A stretch of 64,000 nt of DNA from UBA6220 sp041650375 (GCA_041650375.1 JBAZLH010000003.1:1-64000); one strand, 5' to 3'; positions 37,870 through 45,964 are shown, counted from the stretch's first letter. The notes: generated from the sequence alone by a model not told the origin. Made by a program: numbers and translations.

Positions 37870-38259
37870 TTAATTACTTAGTTCTCCCGTATATTCCCAC
37901 GCTTTCCAATAAACATCATCTTTAGGTGGTGTGCGTCGGCGCCTTAACGCCCGATACATTTGATCTTGAATATAAATCGCGTCGTGAGAAATTAACCAAT
38001 CGCTCATATCTTCGTCAATACCCTCACTCATAACGTTAACCGGCAAATACCCCTTTTTGGGAATGAAAAGTATTATATTTTTTATCCAATCATATTTTAT
38101 AGAATCATACTTTCCTGTTCCAGGCCGTTCTTTAGTCGGCTTATCTCTAAGTAAGACAGTAATTGTCGCGCCGTGCGCCGACAAAAACTTTTCTATTTTT
38201 TCCTTATAATTTTTCACCGCCTTCGCCGACGGTTTCTTTTTGTAAAGTTCTATTGGCAT
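37870..38259 (-). CDS. Uncharacterised protein with a truncated neighbour copy
   Basis: A 129-residue soluble protein starting MPIELYKKKPSAKAVKNYKE. It contains IKNIILFIPKKGYLPVNVMS and an Arg-rich segment RALRRRRTPPK. No family recognised. The first 19 codons, start region and upstream AT-rich sequence are duplicated at 38986-39045, where the copy is broken by a stop. Confidence 0.6.
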   Translation of the reverse strand: MPIELYKKKPSAKAVKNYKEKIEKFLSAHGATITVLLRDKPTKERPGTGKYDSIKYDWIKNIILFIPKKGYLPVNVMSEGIDEDMSDWLISHDAIYIQDQMYRALRRRRTPPKDDVYWKAWEYTGELSN

Positions 38260-38335
38260 ATTTTTATAATAAATTATTATTAAATATTTTTTATTAAATA
38301 ATCAATTTGAGGTGTCTAGGTCTAGATAAAACTCG

Positions 38336-38791
38336 TTACCATTTTTTTAAATATTTTGATGCGATAGCTCTATTTATCCATACTCCTATCATAGAGAATA
38401 AGTAAACAAAACAAACCCACGTGAACATGTATCCTATCAACATAGCCGAATCATGCGATGTAAAAAATGCTCCGGGGTTACGCGTCATAAAAAAAGAAGT
38501 ATGGTCGATATATAGAAATATTAAGAAAAAAATACCGATAAAAAATAATTGTACACCATAAGCAAAAGAAAATTTCTTTCCGATTTTTTCGTTTCGTTTC
38601 CACTCTAGGTTCATGCTGATATAGATAATTAAAAAAGATATTAGAATGCAGGTGACATAAGAATCAATATAAGGATAAATGCCTCTAATGTGCTCGATTC
38701 TTGCGCTTTCTCCTAAAAAATAAAGCATTGATAATATTATAAATGCGGTTATTATAAATATAGAAATGTAAAGATTTTTATTATTTTGCAT
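38336..38791 (-). CDS. Four-span membrane protein
   Basis: A 151-residue protein with four predicted spans (near residues 8-25, 45-60, 78-95, 117-138) and polar loops. A TATAAT box lies about 55 nt upstream. The expected -35 spacing is disturbed there compared with the other TTGGCG-type promoters. No family recognised. Confidence 0.6.
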   Translation of the reverse strand: MQNNKNLYISIFIITAFIILSMLYFLGESARIEHIRGIYPYIDSYVTCILISFLIIYISMNLEWKRNEKIGKKFSFAYGVQLFFIGIFFLIFLYIDHTSFFMTRNPGAFFTSHDSAMLIGYMFTWVCFVYLFSMIGVWINRAIASKYLKKW

Positions 38792-38904
38792 ATTGATAAG
38801 TTTTTCGATTAGGTTTTATTTATTTTAATGTAAAATTATTATATCTCAACTGAATGAAAAAGAAAACAAAAATCGTCAATCCGCCAGTTTTAAGGAATTT
38901 AAAA

Positions 38905-38933
38905 AATGTTTAGGGGTCTGACCCCTAAACATT
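38905..38933. repeat. Palindrome with GGGGTCTGACCCC core
   Basis: AATGTTTAGGGGTC and GACCCCTAAACATT around T; third copy of the ~90-bp unit. Confidence 0.9.
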
Positions 38934-38985
38934 CAATTTTTATTCACAACCCTACTCACCCTTATCTTTAAAACTTTTCAATTTT

Positions 38986-39045
38986 TCATTTATAATTTTT
39001 CACCGCCTCCACCAACGGCTTTTTCTTGTAATGTTCTATCGGCAT
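38986..39045 (-). pseudogene. Truncated copy of the 37.9-kb gene
   Basis: The fragment reads MPIEHYKKKPLVEAVKNYK then TGA, 14 of 19 residues matching the start of the 37.9-kb protein. The upstream AT-rich sequence also matches for about 40 bp and runs into the 3' end of the 39.1-kb gene. This looks like a duplication or recombination scar at the island border. Confidence 0.75.
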
Positions 39046-39065
39046 ATTTTTATAATAAATTATTA

Positions 39066-39773
39066 TTAAATATTTTTTATTATATTTACGAATACATTAA
39101 TAGCTGATTTATAAACATCTTCATGGTATGGACTTACATAATAGCTTTCACAATCAAATGGTGGACCTATTCTTCTTGGCTTTCCTAAGAAATAATAATC
39201 TGAAGAATAAGTGTTTAATGGAATTCCTGGAGAATACATTCCATTGCCTGATTTTCTTAAAAAAAATATTATCGTACATCTTCTTTTGTTTAAAACGTTA
39301 ATTGATTCAGTCATCCAATCGAATAAAGAATTTTGCTGAATATGATCAAATTTAGCCCTGAAGTCTCTAGATAGTTCTAAAATTTTTATATCATTTTCAA
39401 GATTTTTATATTTATTGCTTAAAAAACTTAAAAAGTCAGTATTACTTTTTATGGGCATGTCTCTTTTAAAATCATGTGAGGCCGTATGATTTAGTAGCAT
39501 AGAAAATGTAGATATTGTTGCGTAAATTTGCTGGTGAAAACTTTCTGTTTTATTCACAAAACGAATCTGTACTTCTTCTAAAGATGGTTCATTGTTGTCT
39601 ACTCTATAAAATATTTCATTTTCAATATTGGTCAATTCTTCTTTTCTTATTTGTAGCCTCAAAAGAACTTCATTGAATCTTTGAATTGCCAAAAGTTTTT
39701 TGCCACTATTATCATCTTTTATTAGATTTCTGTAGAAAACCTCAAGAGATCTTATAATTTTCTCCATTCTCAT
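39066..39773 (-). CDS. Uncharacterised protein, possible HEPN-like fold
   Basis: A 235-residue, mostly helical protein. SRDFRAKFDH (Arg139 to His144) fits the RX4-6H pattern of HEPN RNases, although the polar residue that usually follows Arg is Ala here. The C-terminal part holds beta-like segments with SSDYYFLGKP. It overlaps the upstream nuclease-like gene by 4 nt, so the two are probably one translational unit. The HEPN reading is tentative. Confidence 0.55.
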   Translation of the reverse strand: MRMEKIIRSLEVFYRNLIKDDNSGKKLLAIQRFNEVLLRLQIRKEELTNIENEIFYRVDNNEPSLEEVQIRFVNKTESFHQQIYATISTFSMLLNHTASHDFKRDMPIKSNTDFLSFLSNKYKNLENDIKILELSRDFRAKFDHIQQNSLFDWMTESINVLNKRRCTIIFFLRKSGNGMYSPGIPLNTYSSDYYFLGKPRRIGPPFDCESYYVSPYHEDVYKSAINVFVNIIKNI

Positions 39774-40825
39774 TTAAATATATTTTTTTGACAATGTTTA
39801 CATTTATATGAAGAATCGTTGGCATTTAATATGTTTAATTTTTTACAACTTGAACAGTATGCAATAAAAGGAACTTTAGAAAAATCAGTTACTTTATTTT
39901 CTTTCCAATATTTTTCTAAACACTTAACAATTTTTTTAATAGGGTTATTTAATTTATTAATATTAGCAGGTTTTAGACTTTTAGGCTTATGCATCATTGG
40001 AGGAGTATTATTTTCATCCCACCCAGATTGTTGTTCTAAAAAAGTGCAGACATAACCAAACTCTTCATTCTTTATTTCTTTAATTTTTTCTTCGACCAGG
40101 GAAACTAAAGATTCTGGTAATTTATCAAAATTGTTATGATACCCTGACTCTAAAAGAAAAATTGTTAACAAAAATGTTTGTTGAGATCCTGATTTATTAA
40201 GTTTATATAATTGTTTTTTTGTTCTATCAAATTTTCCAAATTTTAAAGATTTACAATTGCCATTTTTATCGATTTTACTTGTTTTTACTTCAAATGTTCT
40301 ATATATGTTTTTTACTTTTCCTTTTGGATTTTCTGGAAATCCTTTTGGGAAAATAGTCATAGCAATCAATATATCTATATCTCCCTCTATATTACTCCCG
40401 CATATATTTAATGGAATATTTACTGCAATCCAAGAATATGTATTATTACAGAGAAACCAAATATCGTCATTTTTTAATAATTTTAATATAGCAAAAATTT
40501 CTCTTTTTTCATTATCAATATTAAAAAGAGCGTCTTTAAAATTATTAATTCTTCGATCTGGGTATTTCGATTCTTTTTTCGATATAGTTCTGCAATTAAT
40601 GTCCCGAAGTTCTCTCTTATGTATTGCTTTAGCAATAGACAAGCACAATTTACTCATACTTTCTTTATCGGGAAAGATTTCATCTAATAATTCAATGAAT
40701 TTTTTATTTTTAGGATAATCGAGATCTGGCTTTGAGTCATAAAAACTATTTATATCAAAGTCTTCATTCGCAATATCGTCGGTTATTTTTTTAATGAATA
40801 ATTTTGCTAATTCTTTTTTTCTCAT
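39770..40825 (-). CDS. Putative PD-(D/E)XK nuclease with zinc ribbon
   Basis: About 351 residues from the ATG at 40825; a TTG ten codons earlier is the alternative. In the longer numbering, EGDIDILIA (Glu157, Asp159, Asp161) is followed about 28 residues later by FEVKTSK (Glu189, Lys191), which fits the D...EXK core of restriction-like nucleases. The C-terminus has CSSCKK and YKCKHCQ, a four-Cys zinc ribbon likely for nucleic-acid binding. It overlaps the next gene by 4 nt and neighbours defence-type genes. DNA or RNA cleavage is inferred. Confidence 0.6.
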   Translation of the reverse strand: MRKKELAKLFIKKITDDIANEDFDINSFYDSKPDLDYPKNKKFIELLDEIFPDKESMSKLCLSIAKAIHKRELRDINCRTISKKESKYPDRRINNFKDALFNIDNEKREIFAILKLLKNDDIWFLCNNTYSWIAVNIPLNICGSNIEGDIDILIAMTIFPKGFPENPKGKVKNIYRTFEVKTSKIDKNGNCKSLKFGKFDRTKKQLYKLNKSGSQQTFLLTIFLLESGYHNNFDKLPESLVSLVEEKIKEIKNEEFGYVCTFLEQQSGWDENNTPPMMHKPKSLKPANINKLNNPIKKIVKCLEKYWKENKVTDFSKVPFIAYCSSCKKLNILNANDSSYKCKHCQKNIFK

Positions 40826-40895
40826 GAGGGAGTTATTATCTTGCCTTGAAAGCAAATTAATTCTTAAAGATAAGAAAATTTTTCTCGAATAGTTT

Positions 40896-41609
40896 TTATA
40901 TTCTTCCCGTTAATAATTTTTCTTGGTCTTTTTCGATTTGTTCTGGGGGAGGGTTGAATTCGAAACTATCAAAAATATGCAGAATTAATTTGTTTGCTAT
41001 ACCTTTATAATTAGTAACAATTTCTTCTTTAGTGTATTTTTTCTCAAAAATAATATTTTCTGCACTAGTTTTTCTCGGATACATAAACGATGCTCTTAAC
41101 GGATCTTCTATCCACAGTTCCCTATCTTTAGTGTTATTTAATGATATATTAACGTTAACCCCCTCTTCATATATGCCATTTTTTGCTAATCTAGATAAGA
41201 AAAGAAATACTTCTGTAATTTCATATATAACTGATCCAACTACACCCAATGAAGATCCTGGCTTAATTTTTTCTGCTACTTTTGGGCGCCATTCGTCTTC
41301 ATCTAACCAATCTTCTCTGAGTCCTCTATAGTATAAAAATTGACCAGTTTTATATATATGCCAAAATTCTTTATGATTAGCCCAGTCTTCCCACCCCTCG
41401 TAAAAGGTGGCCGCAGAAGCCATTCCGGAATTTTCATCATTTCTTCTTGGAATGTGTGGAAAATCCCAACCGCGCAAACTAACGGAATTTTTTTCGATAA
41501 TCTCTTTACACTCTTGGATGGTATCCAATCTGACCTCCGCTGTTAGTGGCTGGAAATTAAATCTCCAATAACCCCTTGTTTTAATTTTTTCTATTAGTTT
41601 ATCGTTCAT
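40896..41609 (-). CDS. Partner protein of the AlbA_2 gene
   Basis: A 237-residue protein with RGYWRFNFQPLTAEVRLDTI at the N-terminus, Trp-rich segments (FYEGWEDWANHKEFWH) and a helical C-terminus. Its start overlaps the end of the AlbA_2 gene by 4 nt, so expression is coupled. I recognise the two-gene arrangement as recurring next to Schlafen/AlbA_2 proteins but cannot name a domain. No catalytic motif is evident. Confidence 0.6.
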   Translation of the reverse strand: MNDKLIEKIKTRGYWRFNFQPLTAEVRLDTIQECKEIIEKNSVSLRGWDFPHIPRRNDENSGMASAATFYEGWEDWANHKEFWHIYKTGQFLYYRGLREDWLDEDEWRPKVAEKIKPGSSLGVVGSVIYEITEVFLFLSRLAKNGIYEEGVNVNISLNNTKDRELWIEDPLRASFMYPRKTSAENIIFEKKYTKEEIVTNYKGIANKLILHIFDSFEFNPPPEQIEKDQEKLLTGRI

Positions 41610-42166
41610 AATCCCATTAATTCTTTATCTAATTTACTTTTATCATCAACTTCAGCAGTAAAGCCAATTTCTTTTTTCTTCTGCATCATTTTTAAAGTTG
41701 CCACCTCTATGATGTCTCTCATGTCATTAGAATTAGAAACTGCGGCGCTTTGTGGTCGTCCATTATTATTTCTATAGTAAATAACGCCAGCCCTAACATC
41801 TGCTCCATCCTTTCTGCATATAGTAGGTATTTGTCGAAATGGAAAAATGCGAATAACTACATAATCTTTTCCATCTTTATCTTTTGGAAAATAAAGTCTG
41901 AAATCTACGAAAGGATCAGCATAAGGAGCTATTTGATCTTTCATTATATCATAATTGTATGTCTCCATGTTCGCAGAAGAAATTCCAATTCTTTCGAGAG
42001 ATTTATCATTGATTCCTAATATAATATATCCCCCATCTTGAAGATTTGACATTGCAAGGACGTCTTTAATTATACTTTTAACATCCCAAGCCACATCTCC
42101 CTTAAATTCAAGATTTTGACTTTCTGTCTGTCCTTCTAATTTTGCTTCTAATTCTTCAGTAGTCAT
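41606..42166 (-). CDS. Schlafen/AlbA_2 domain protein
   Basis: A 186-residue protein of the AlbA_2 (former divergent AAA-4) type. ESQNLEFKGD at the N-terminus, the central LQDGGYIILGINDK and the later PTICRKDGADVRAGVIYYR are the typical segments (ExxxEFK, GGxIxxGI, R-x-G-x). Family members bind nucleic acids and some act as nucleases or in defence. It is first in a coupled pair with the 40.9-kb gene. No extra C-terminal domain is fused. Confidence 0.8.
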   Translation of the reverse strand: MTTEELEAKLEGQTESQNLEFKGDVAWDVKSIIKDVLAMSNLQDGGYIILGINDKSLERIGISSANMETYNYDIMKDQIAPYADPFVDFRLYFPKDKDGKDYVVIRIFPFRQIPTICRKDGADVRAGVIYYRNNNGRPQSAAVSNSNDMRDIIEVATLKMMQKKKEIGFTAEVDDKSKLDKELMGL

Positions 42167-42169
42167 AAA

Positions 42170-42400
42170 AAAATAAAAAACTTAAAATAAGGTTTTTTAC
42201 TATTTATTAAATTGAATATTATTCGACGCATATTTTATTAATTATAGCTATGTATCTCGAATTGTCACTAGCGGGCAGGCAAGGAAGGTCTAGAATCTCT
42301 ACCCTTCAAGCAGTGTAAGGGTTCTTTGGAGGTCTTGGCGATAGTCAATTTGAGGTGCCAGGGTCTGGGTAAAATGAGACAAGTGAGACAGTATAAAAAG
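42170..42400. other. Intergenic region with two hairpins
   Basis: A weak A/T hairpin (about 42170-42202) and ACCCTT/AAGGGT (about 42300-42322) are present. Near 42350 the string CAATTTGAGGTG recurs from 38304. No gene seen. Confidence 0.4.
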
Positions 42401-42406
42401 GATTGT

Positions 42407-43087
42407 CTATTTTATCAATGGTTCTATATCTGTAATAATATTTTTAACATTTTCTAGAGACTTTTTTAAAAAAGGTATAACCGATACATTTTGGGGAAAG
42501 TTTGGAGAAATTGACACACCATCAAATAAAAAATCAACCCATATTTCTCGTCTTACAGTTGCGTCCGGTGTTGTAATCGGCATTTGAGTAAGCGGATTTA
42601 CTGGGGCACCATTTATATAAACACCCGAACCAAATCGAACGCTGTTTGGATCCCATGAAACCGATCCACCTCCTACATGTTCAGAAACAATTCTCTGAGT
42701 TTCAGTTCTTTTTTGAGGAATTAGGGTAACATGAGTATTTTTATTCCTAAATAAATTAAATGACGTTATCCAACTATTACTATCATAGTCTTGCCATTTT
42801 TCTAATGTTTTTTGATAAGTTACATCAATTGCCTTTACTTTATTTTGAAAATCAGCCAGGCTATTTGCGATTGGAAAATATCCGCCGTTACTATTGGGAA
42901 TTTTATTCCATAAATAATCAAGAGCTGATCTTAAATTCCCCAAACAATCTTTTACTTCTACTAGTAGGCTATCCGGTATGATCTTTTGTTCTAGATATTT
43001 ATTGTATTGATTCTCAATATCCTTTAAAGATTTTTCTGCTTTATTTATTACGGCATTAATATCACTAAATTTAGAATAATTAGACAT
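42407..43087 (-). CDS. HEPN-like protein next to the HerA-like gene
   Basis: A 226-residue protein. An N-terminal coiled helix leads to LRSALDYLWNKIP, a phrase typical of a widespread family of HEPN-like helical proteins. FRNKNTHV then gives an RX4H motif (Arg near 117, His near 122) with Asn after Arg, as in active HEPN RNases. A glycine-containing segment (EHVGGGSVSWDPNSVRFGSG) and a beta-rich C-terminus follow. It lies 24 nt downstream of the HerA-like ATPase and may be its toxic effector. Confidence 0.6.
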   Translation of the reverse strand: MSNYSKFSDINAVINKAEKSLKDIENQYNKYLEQKIIPDSLLVEVKDCLGNLRSALDYLWNKIPNSNGGYFPIANSLADFQNKVKAIDVTYQKTLEKWQDYDSNSWITSFNLFRNKNTHVTLIPQKRTETQRIVSEHVGGGSVSWDPNSVRFGSGVYINGAPVNPLTQMPITTPDATVRREIWVDFLFDGVSISPNFPQNVSVIPFLKKSLENVKNIITDIEPLIK

Positions 43088-43110
43088 ATAGTTTTTATTA
43101 ATTTTAATCT

Positions 43111-45102
43111 TTATCTTTTTAGATCAATAATCATTGGTATATTCGACTTTATCGCTTTTCCTACTACAATTGCATGGTATTCTTTTAAGTTTGGTAATAT
43201 TTGGATCATTTCTTTACCAACATAGTTTCCCAAGAATGTAAAACTTGTTTCGTCGAAAGCCTGAAAACAAACAACTGTATTACATTGAGTTAAAACGGTT
43301 TTAGAAACATTTGCTGTTCTTTGTGCGATGACAATTAGTCCAACTCCATATTTTCTTCCTTGTAGCGCAATTTGGGACATTTTATTAACCAATGCTTTGT
43401 TGGCCGAGTAATCTCCAAAATCGCCAAGAAAATTAGTTTCTGGTGTAATTGTATGAGCTTCTTCTAATACTAATGCAATCTTTGCTGGAGACCCGCTATC
43501 ATATTGACTTTTAGCAAAGTTAAAAATTTTTTCGATAAATTCTTGCGTTTCCACCAAGACTTCAGTCGTATTACTTAATGCGGGAAGTTCAAATATAGCA
43601 ATTTTTTTATCGTCACCAGATAAATAAGAATCAATGTCATCTTTATTTATTAAATTGTATTTAATCGCATCAATATTTTTTTTCCATTCGCCCGTGAAGT
43701 CGATGCATATAATTTTAGTATCAACTAGCAATTCTTCGATTATTTTTTGAGCCAGATATGATTTTCCACAACCAGTTATTCCCAAGAGAGCTAAGTGATG
43801 ACTAACGGCTTCGTTTAAATTAATGATTGATGGTAATGATGTTCCCGGAATAATACCTAATTTGTAATTTGGATATTCAAAGTTATTTACAGTTAGGTCA
43901 GATGTAGAAGCTTTAAATAGTGGCGTTGCTATTGTTGGAACCCATCCAAACTTTTGAAACGATAATTTATCGCTATTCCATTCACCCAACTGTATAGCTT
44001 CTCCCTTAACAATGCCATTTTCGTTATGCGCTTCACTTTTTTCTTTATCCGTAATTCCATTGATAACTTGATAAAATATCCTCTTTTTCTCAATATTTAA
44101 TTCAAGCAAATCGCCCTCTTGTAGGTCATCTTTTTTCTTTGAATATTCAAATTTAATTTTGCCAATAGTTGATCCTTCGATAATTAGTCCGACTATATTG
44201 TTTATTCCCAATAATTCACTTAATTGTCCATCGGCGTCATTAATTTTATAGATAATATTATTGTTAAGATTACTTTTTTCGTCTGAAGGATTATTTAGCT
44301 GTAGTACTTTTATCCATTTTTCTTGGTTTAACAAATATGTATCGAATACAATACCGGTAAGCACATTTTTTAATCCTTCTGTGGGATATTTAAATTTAAC
44401 AATATCGAATTTTTTAATATTTTTTTCTTCAAAAAGTTTAGCTAAAAAAATTTTCTTTGATTGAACTCCGAATATTTTTCCAATCGTTTCAGGTCCAGGT
44501 TTATCCTTTATTTTATTAATTAAGGGAGTAATTAGTTTTTTATCTATAGGGTCAATAAGTATTATAAGGCCCCAAAATATTATCATATAGATAACATCTA
44601 CCTGTTTATTATTAATAAGGAGGTTATTTTGTAACGATGTCATAAAATAACTAAATATTGAAAGTATAAAAACTATTGAAAATAACATTTTAGAACTTCC
44701 TAAGAATGATGATATCACGTATGATGAATTGGCAATTTTCTGAGGAAGGCTATTTGCATCTTTTTCCTCATCTGCAAGTAAAAATGAAAGCAATGCAATC
44801 ACTGCTGTTAATGACGCATAAACTAAAAGAGGCATGTACAATAAAAATTCTTGCACATTATCAAGAGTCAATAAAACAACAAAAAGGGTTACGATGTTTA
44901 CTATAACATCTAATGGTTTTGTGAAGTATTTTTCTGTCACAAAGGTCCCCAACACGATTAGTAGTAGCCCGCTAGTAAACCAAATTTGAGAGTCTTTTGG
45001 CAGGCCTATAAACACCTTATCGATTACTGAAAATTTTAATACAACTAACATCGCTATAGCGATAGAAAAATATAAGATACTTTTTATTTTTTCAATTTTC
45101 AT
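43111..45102 (-). CDS. Membrane-bound HerA-like ATPase
   Basis: A 663-residue protein. The first ~190 residues hold about six membrane spans. A HAS-barrel-like beta region follows (about 210-420). The RecA-like ATPase has Walker A GITGCGKSYLA (about 443), Walker B ALVLEEAHTI (about 547), and GRKYGVGLIVIAQRTANVSK with the motor arginine region. HerA/VirB4-type motors pump DNA or drive nucleases. Membrane anchoring is unusual for HerA and suggests action at the cell boundary. It is the first gene of the island, with its own promoter and leader attenuator. Confidence 0.8.
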   Translation of the reverse strand: MKIEKIKSILYFSIAIAMLVVLKFSVIDKVFIGLPKDSQIWFTSGLLLIVLGTFVTEKYFTKPLDVIVNIVTLFVVLLTLDNVQEFLLYMPLLVYASLTAVIALLSFLLADEEKDANSLPQKIANSSYVISSFLGSSKMLFSIVFILSIFSYFMTSLQNNLLINNKQVDVIYMIIFWGLIILIDPIDKKLITPLINKIKDKPGPETIGKIFGVQSKKIFLAKLFEEKNIKKFDIVKFKYPTEGLKNVLTGIVFDTYLLNQEKWIKVLQLNNPSDEKSNLNNNIIYKINDADGQLSELLGINNIVGLIIEGSTIGKIKFEYSKKKDDLQEGDLLELNIEKKRIFYQVINGITDKEKSEAHNENGIVKGEAIQLGEWNSDKLSFQKFGWVPTIATPLFKASTSDLTVNNFEYPNYKLGIIPGTSLPSIINLNEAVSHHLALLGITGCGKSYLAQKIIEELLVDTKIICIDFTGEWKKNIDAIKYNLINKDDIDSYLSGDDKKIAIFELPALSNTTEVLVETQEFIEKIFNFAKSQYDSGSPAKIALVLEEAHTITPETNFLGDFGDYSANKALVNKMSQIALQGRKYGVGLIVIAQRTANVSKTVLTQCNTVVCFQAFDETSFTFLGNYVGKEMIQILPNLKEYHAIVVGKAIKSNIPMIIDLKR

Positions 45103-45118
45103 ATTTTTACAAAATAAA

Positions 45119-45137
45119 ACACCTCAAAAAGAGGTGT
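45119..45137 (-). promoter_or_regulatory. Terminator-like attenuator in the HerA leader
   Basis: ACACCTC/GAGGTGT with a 5-nt loop, followed by TTTATTTTG, lies 17 nt before the HerA start codon and after its only good promoter. The stop codon of a 16-codon leader ORF lies inside this hairpin. Confidence 0.65.
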
Positions 45138-45174
45138 CTTGGTTATCTATTGATTTGTATTCGATGGTTTTCAT
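45124..45174 (-). CDS. Leader peptide of the HerA-like gene
   Basis: The ORF encodes MKTIEYKSIDNQDTSF and stops with TGA inside the attenuator hairpin. Its ATG is about 12 nt after the -10 box TATTAT, so it begins near the 5' end of the mRNA. Ribosomes finishing the leader would cover the left arm of the hairpin and block termination. Without translation the hairpin could form and shut the gene off. There is no bias to one amino acid, so it would sense translation in general. Confidence 0.45.
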   Translation of the reverse strand: MKTIEYKSIDNQDTSF

Positions 45175-45186
45175 GTTTTTATTAAA

Positions 45187-45216
45187 ATAATACTAAAAAT
45201 CGGTTTTGTAAAGCAA
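45187..45216 (-). promoter_or_regulatory. Promoter of the HerA-like gene
   Basis: TTGCTT (45211-45216), an 18-nt spacer, then TATTAT (45187-45192). Confidence 0.6.
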
Positions 45217-45224
45217 AACCACCT

Positions 45225-45360
45225 CTTGGGGCGGTAGGCGCGATTTTTTCGAAGAAAATGAGCGGGCGGAGCTGCGACGGCAGCGAGCCGGGCCTGAGAA
45301 AAATTTCAACAGAAATTTATTCGAAGGTCGAACCTGTTCGAATCTCTACACGCCCACTTT
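45225..45360. repeat. GC-rich repeat block near tRNA-Trp
   Basis: GGGGCGGTAGG (45229-45239) copies the 3' end of the tRNA-Trp gene. A block with CCTGAG, an AAATTTC/GAAATTT hairpin and CGAAGG (about 45291-45328) resembles the element at 45526-45582. Terminal GGGCG/CGCCC could pair, but no tRNA fold results. It is much richer in G+C than the island next to it. Confidence 0.5.
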
Positions 45361-45422
45361 TGCGAAGCATTCAATAAAAAATATCCCTTCGAAAAAAGGG
45401 ATATTTTCTTATTGAACTTTTG

Positions 45423-45495
45423 CAGGGGCGGTAGGATTCGAACCCACAAGACCTCTTTTGGAGAGAGGCAGTTTAGCCGTTGAGCTTACGCCCCT
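45423..45495 (-). tRNA. tRNA-Trp (anticodon CCA)
   Basis: Acceptor AGGGGCG/CGCCCCT, anticodon stem CCTCT/AGAGG with loop CTCCAAA (anticodon CCA), T-stem GTGGG/CCTAC and discriminator G. The 3' CCA is not encoded (CAA follows). Confidence 0.95.
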
Positions 45496-45525
45496 TTGTC
45501 CAGAAGTTTACTTCTGGTCAAAGCC

Positions 45526-45585
45526 CTGAGCCGAAGGTCCTGAGAAATTTTCTCAAGAAAATTACCGAAGGGCTTGTCGAAGGAC
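45526..45585. repeat. CCTGAG...CGAAGG element
   Basis: CCCTGAGCCGAAGG and CCTGAGAAATTTTCTC, then AATTACCGAAGGGCTTGTCG, form overlapping copies of the dispersed CCTTCGACAAGCTCAGG family, with an internal GAGAAA/TTTCTC hairpin. Confidence 0.65.
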
Positions 45586-45595
45586 TTATCTAAAT

Positions 45596-45757
45596 CTATC
45601 TCTTTGTTTCTTTGTGTTTTGTGCGTTTTTTGCAGTATTTGCAAAATTTTGCCAATTCAAGCTTTTCTTCAACAGCTTTAGTTTTGTTTGTGAAATAGAC
45701 TGATTTTTTACAGTCAGCACAGACAAGCTTGATTGGTTTTTTCTTTTTTGTTGCCAT
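45596..45757 (-). CDS. rpmG: Ribosomal protein bL33
   Basis: A 53-residue zinc-type bL33. It begins MATKKKKPIKLVCADCKKSV, has a Lys-rich middle and ends FCKYCKKRTKHKETKR. The two CXXC pairs (CADC, CKYC) bind zinc. It sits next to tRNA-Trp, as in many bacteria where rpmG-trnW-secE-nusG are linked. Confidence 0.95.
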   Translation of the reverse strand: MATKKKKPIKLVCADCKKSVYFTNKTKAVEEKLELAKFCKYCKKRTKHKETKR

Positions 45758-45845
45758 GATAGTGAATTATAAATTACGAATTATGAATTATTTGTTTGGC
45801 AATCGCTTCAGCGATTTTTATTAAGACTTTTTATGGGAATGTTAC

Positions 45846-45882
45846 GGGGTCAGACCCCTAGATACCCCGGGGTCTGATCCCG
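45846..45882. repeat. Double GGGGTCAGACCCC palindrome
   Basis: GGGGTC-A-GACCCC (45846-45858) is followed by CCCCGGGGTCTGATCCC. The two halves are inverted copies with one mismatch. It lies in the rpmG-tRNA-Thr spacer. Confidence 0.8.
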
Positions 45883-45889
45883 ATCTCTG

Positions 45890-45961
45890 AGCCGATGGAG
45901 AGAATCGGACCCTCGACCTTCCCCTTACCAAGGGGATGTTCTGCCACTGAACTACATCGGC
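45890..45961 (-). tRNA. tRNA-Thr (anticodon GGT)
   Basis: Acceptor GCCGATG/CATCGGC, anticodon stem TCCCC/GGGGA with loop TTGGTAA (anticodon GGT), T-stem GAGGG/CTCTC and discriminator T. CCA is not encoded. Confidence 0.95.
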
Positions 45962-45964
45962 GAA

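Noticed and set aside
45225..45360. An extra tRNA or tmRNA between the HerA-like gene and tRNA-Trp
   Set aside because: Only GGGCG/CGCCC ends pair. The TTCGAAT string lacks T-stem partners and the span contains a dispersed repeat.
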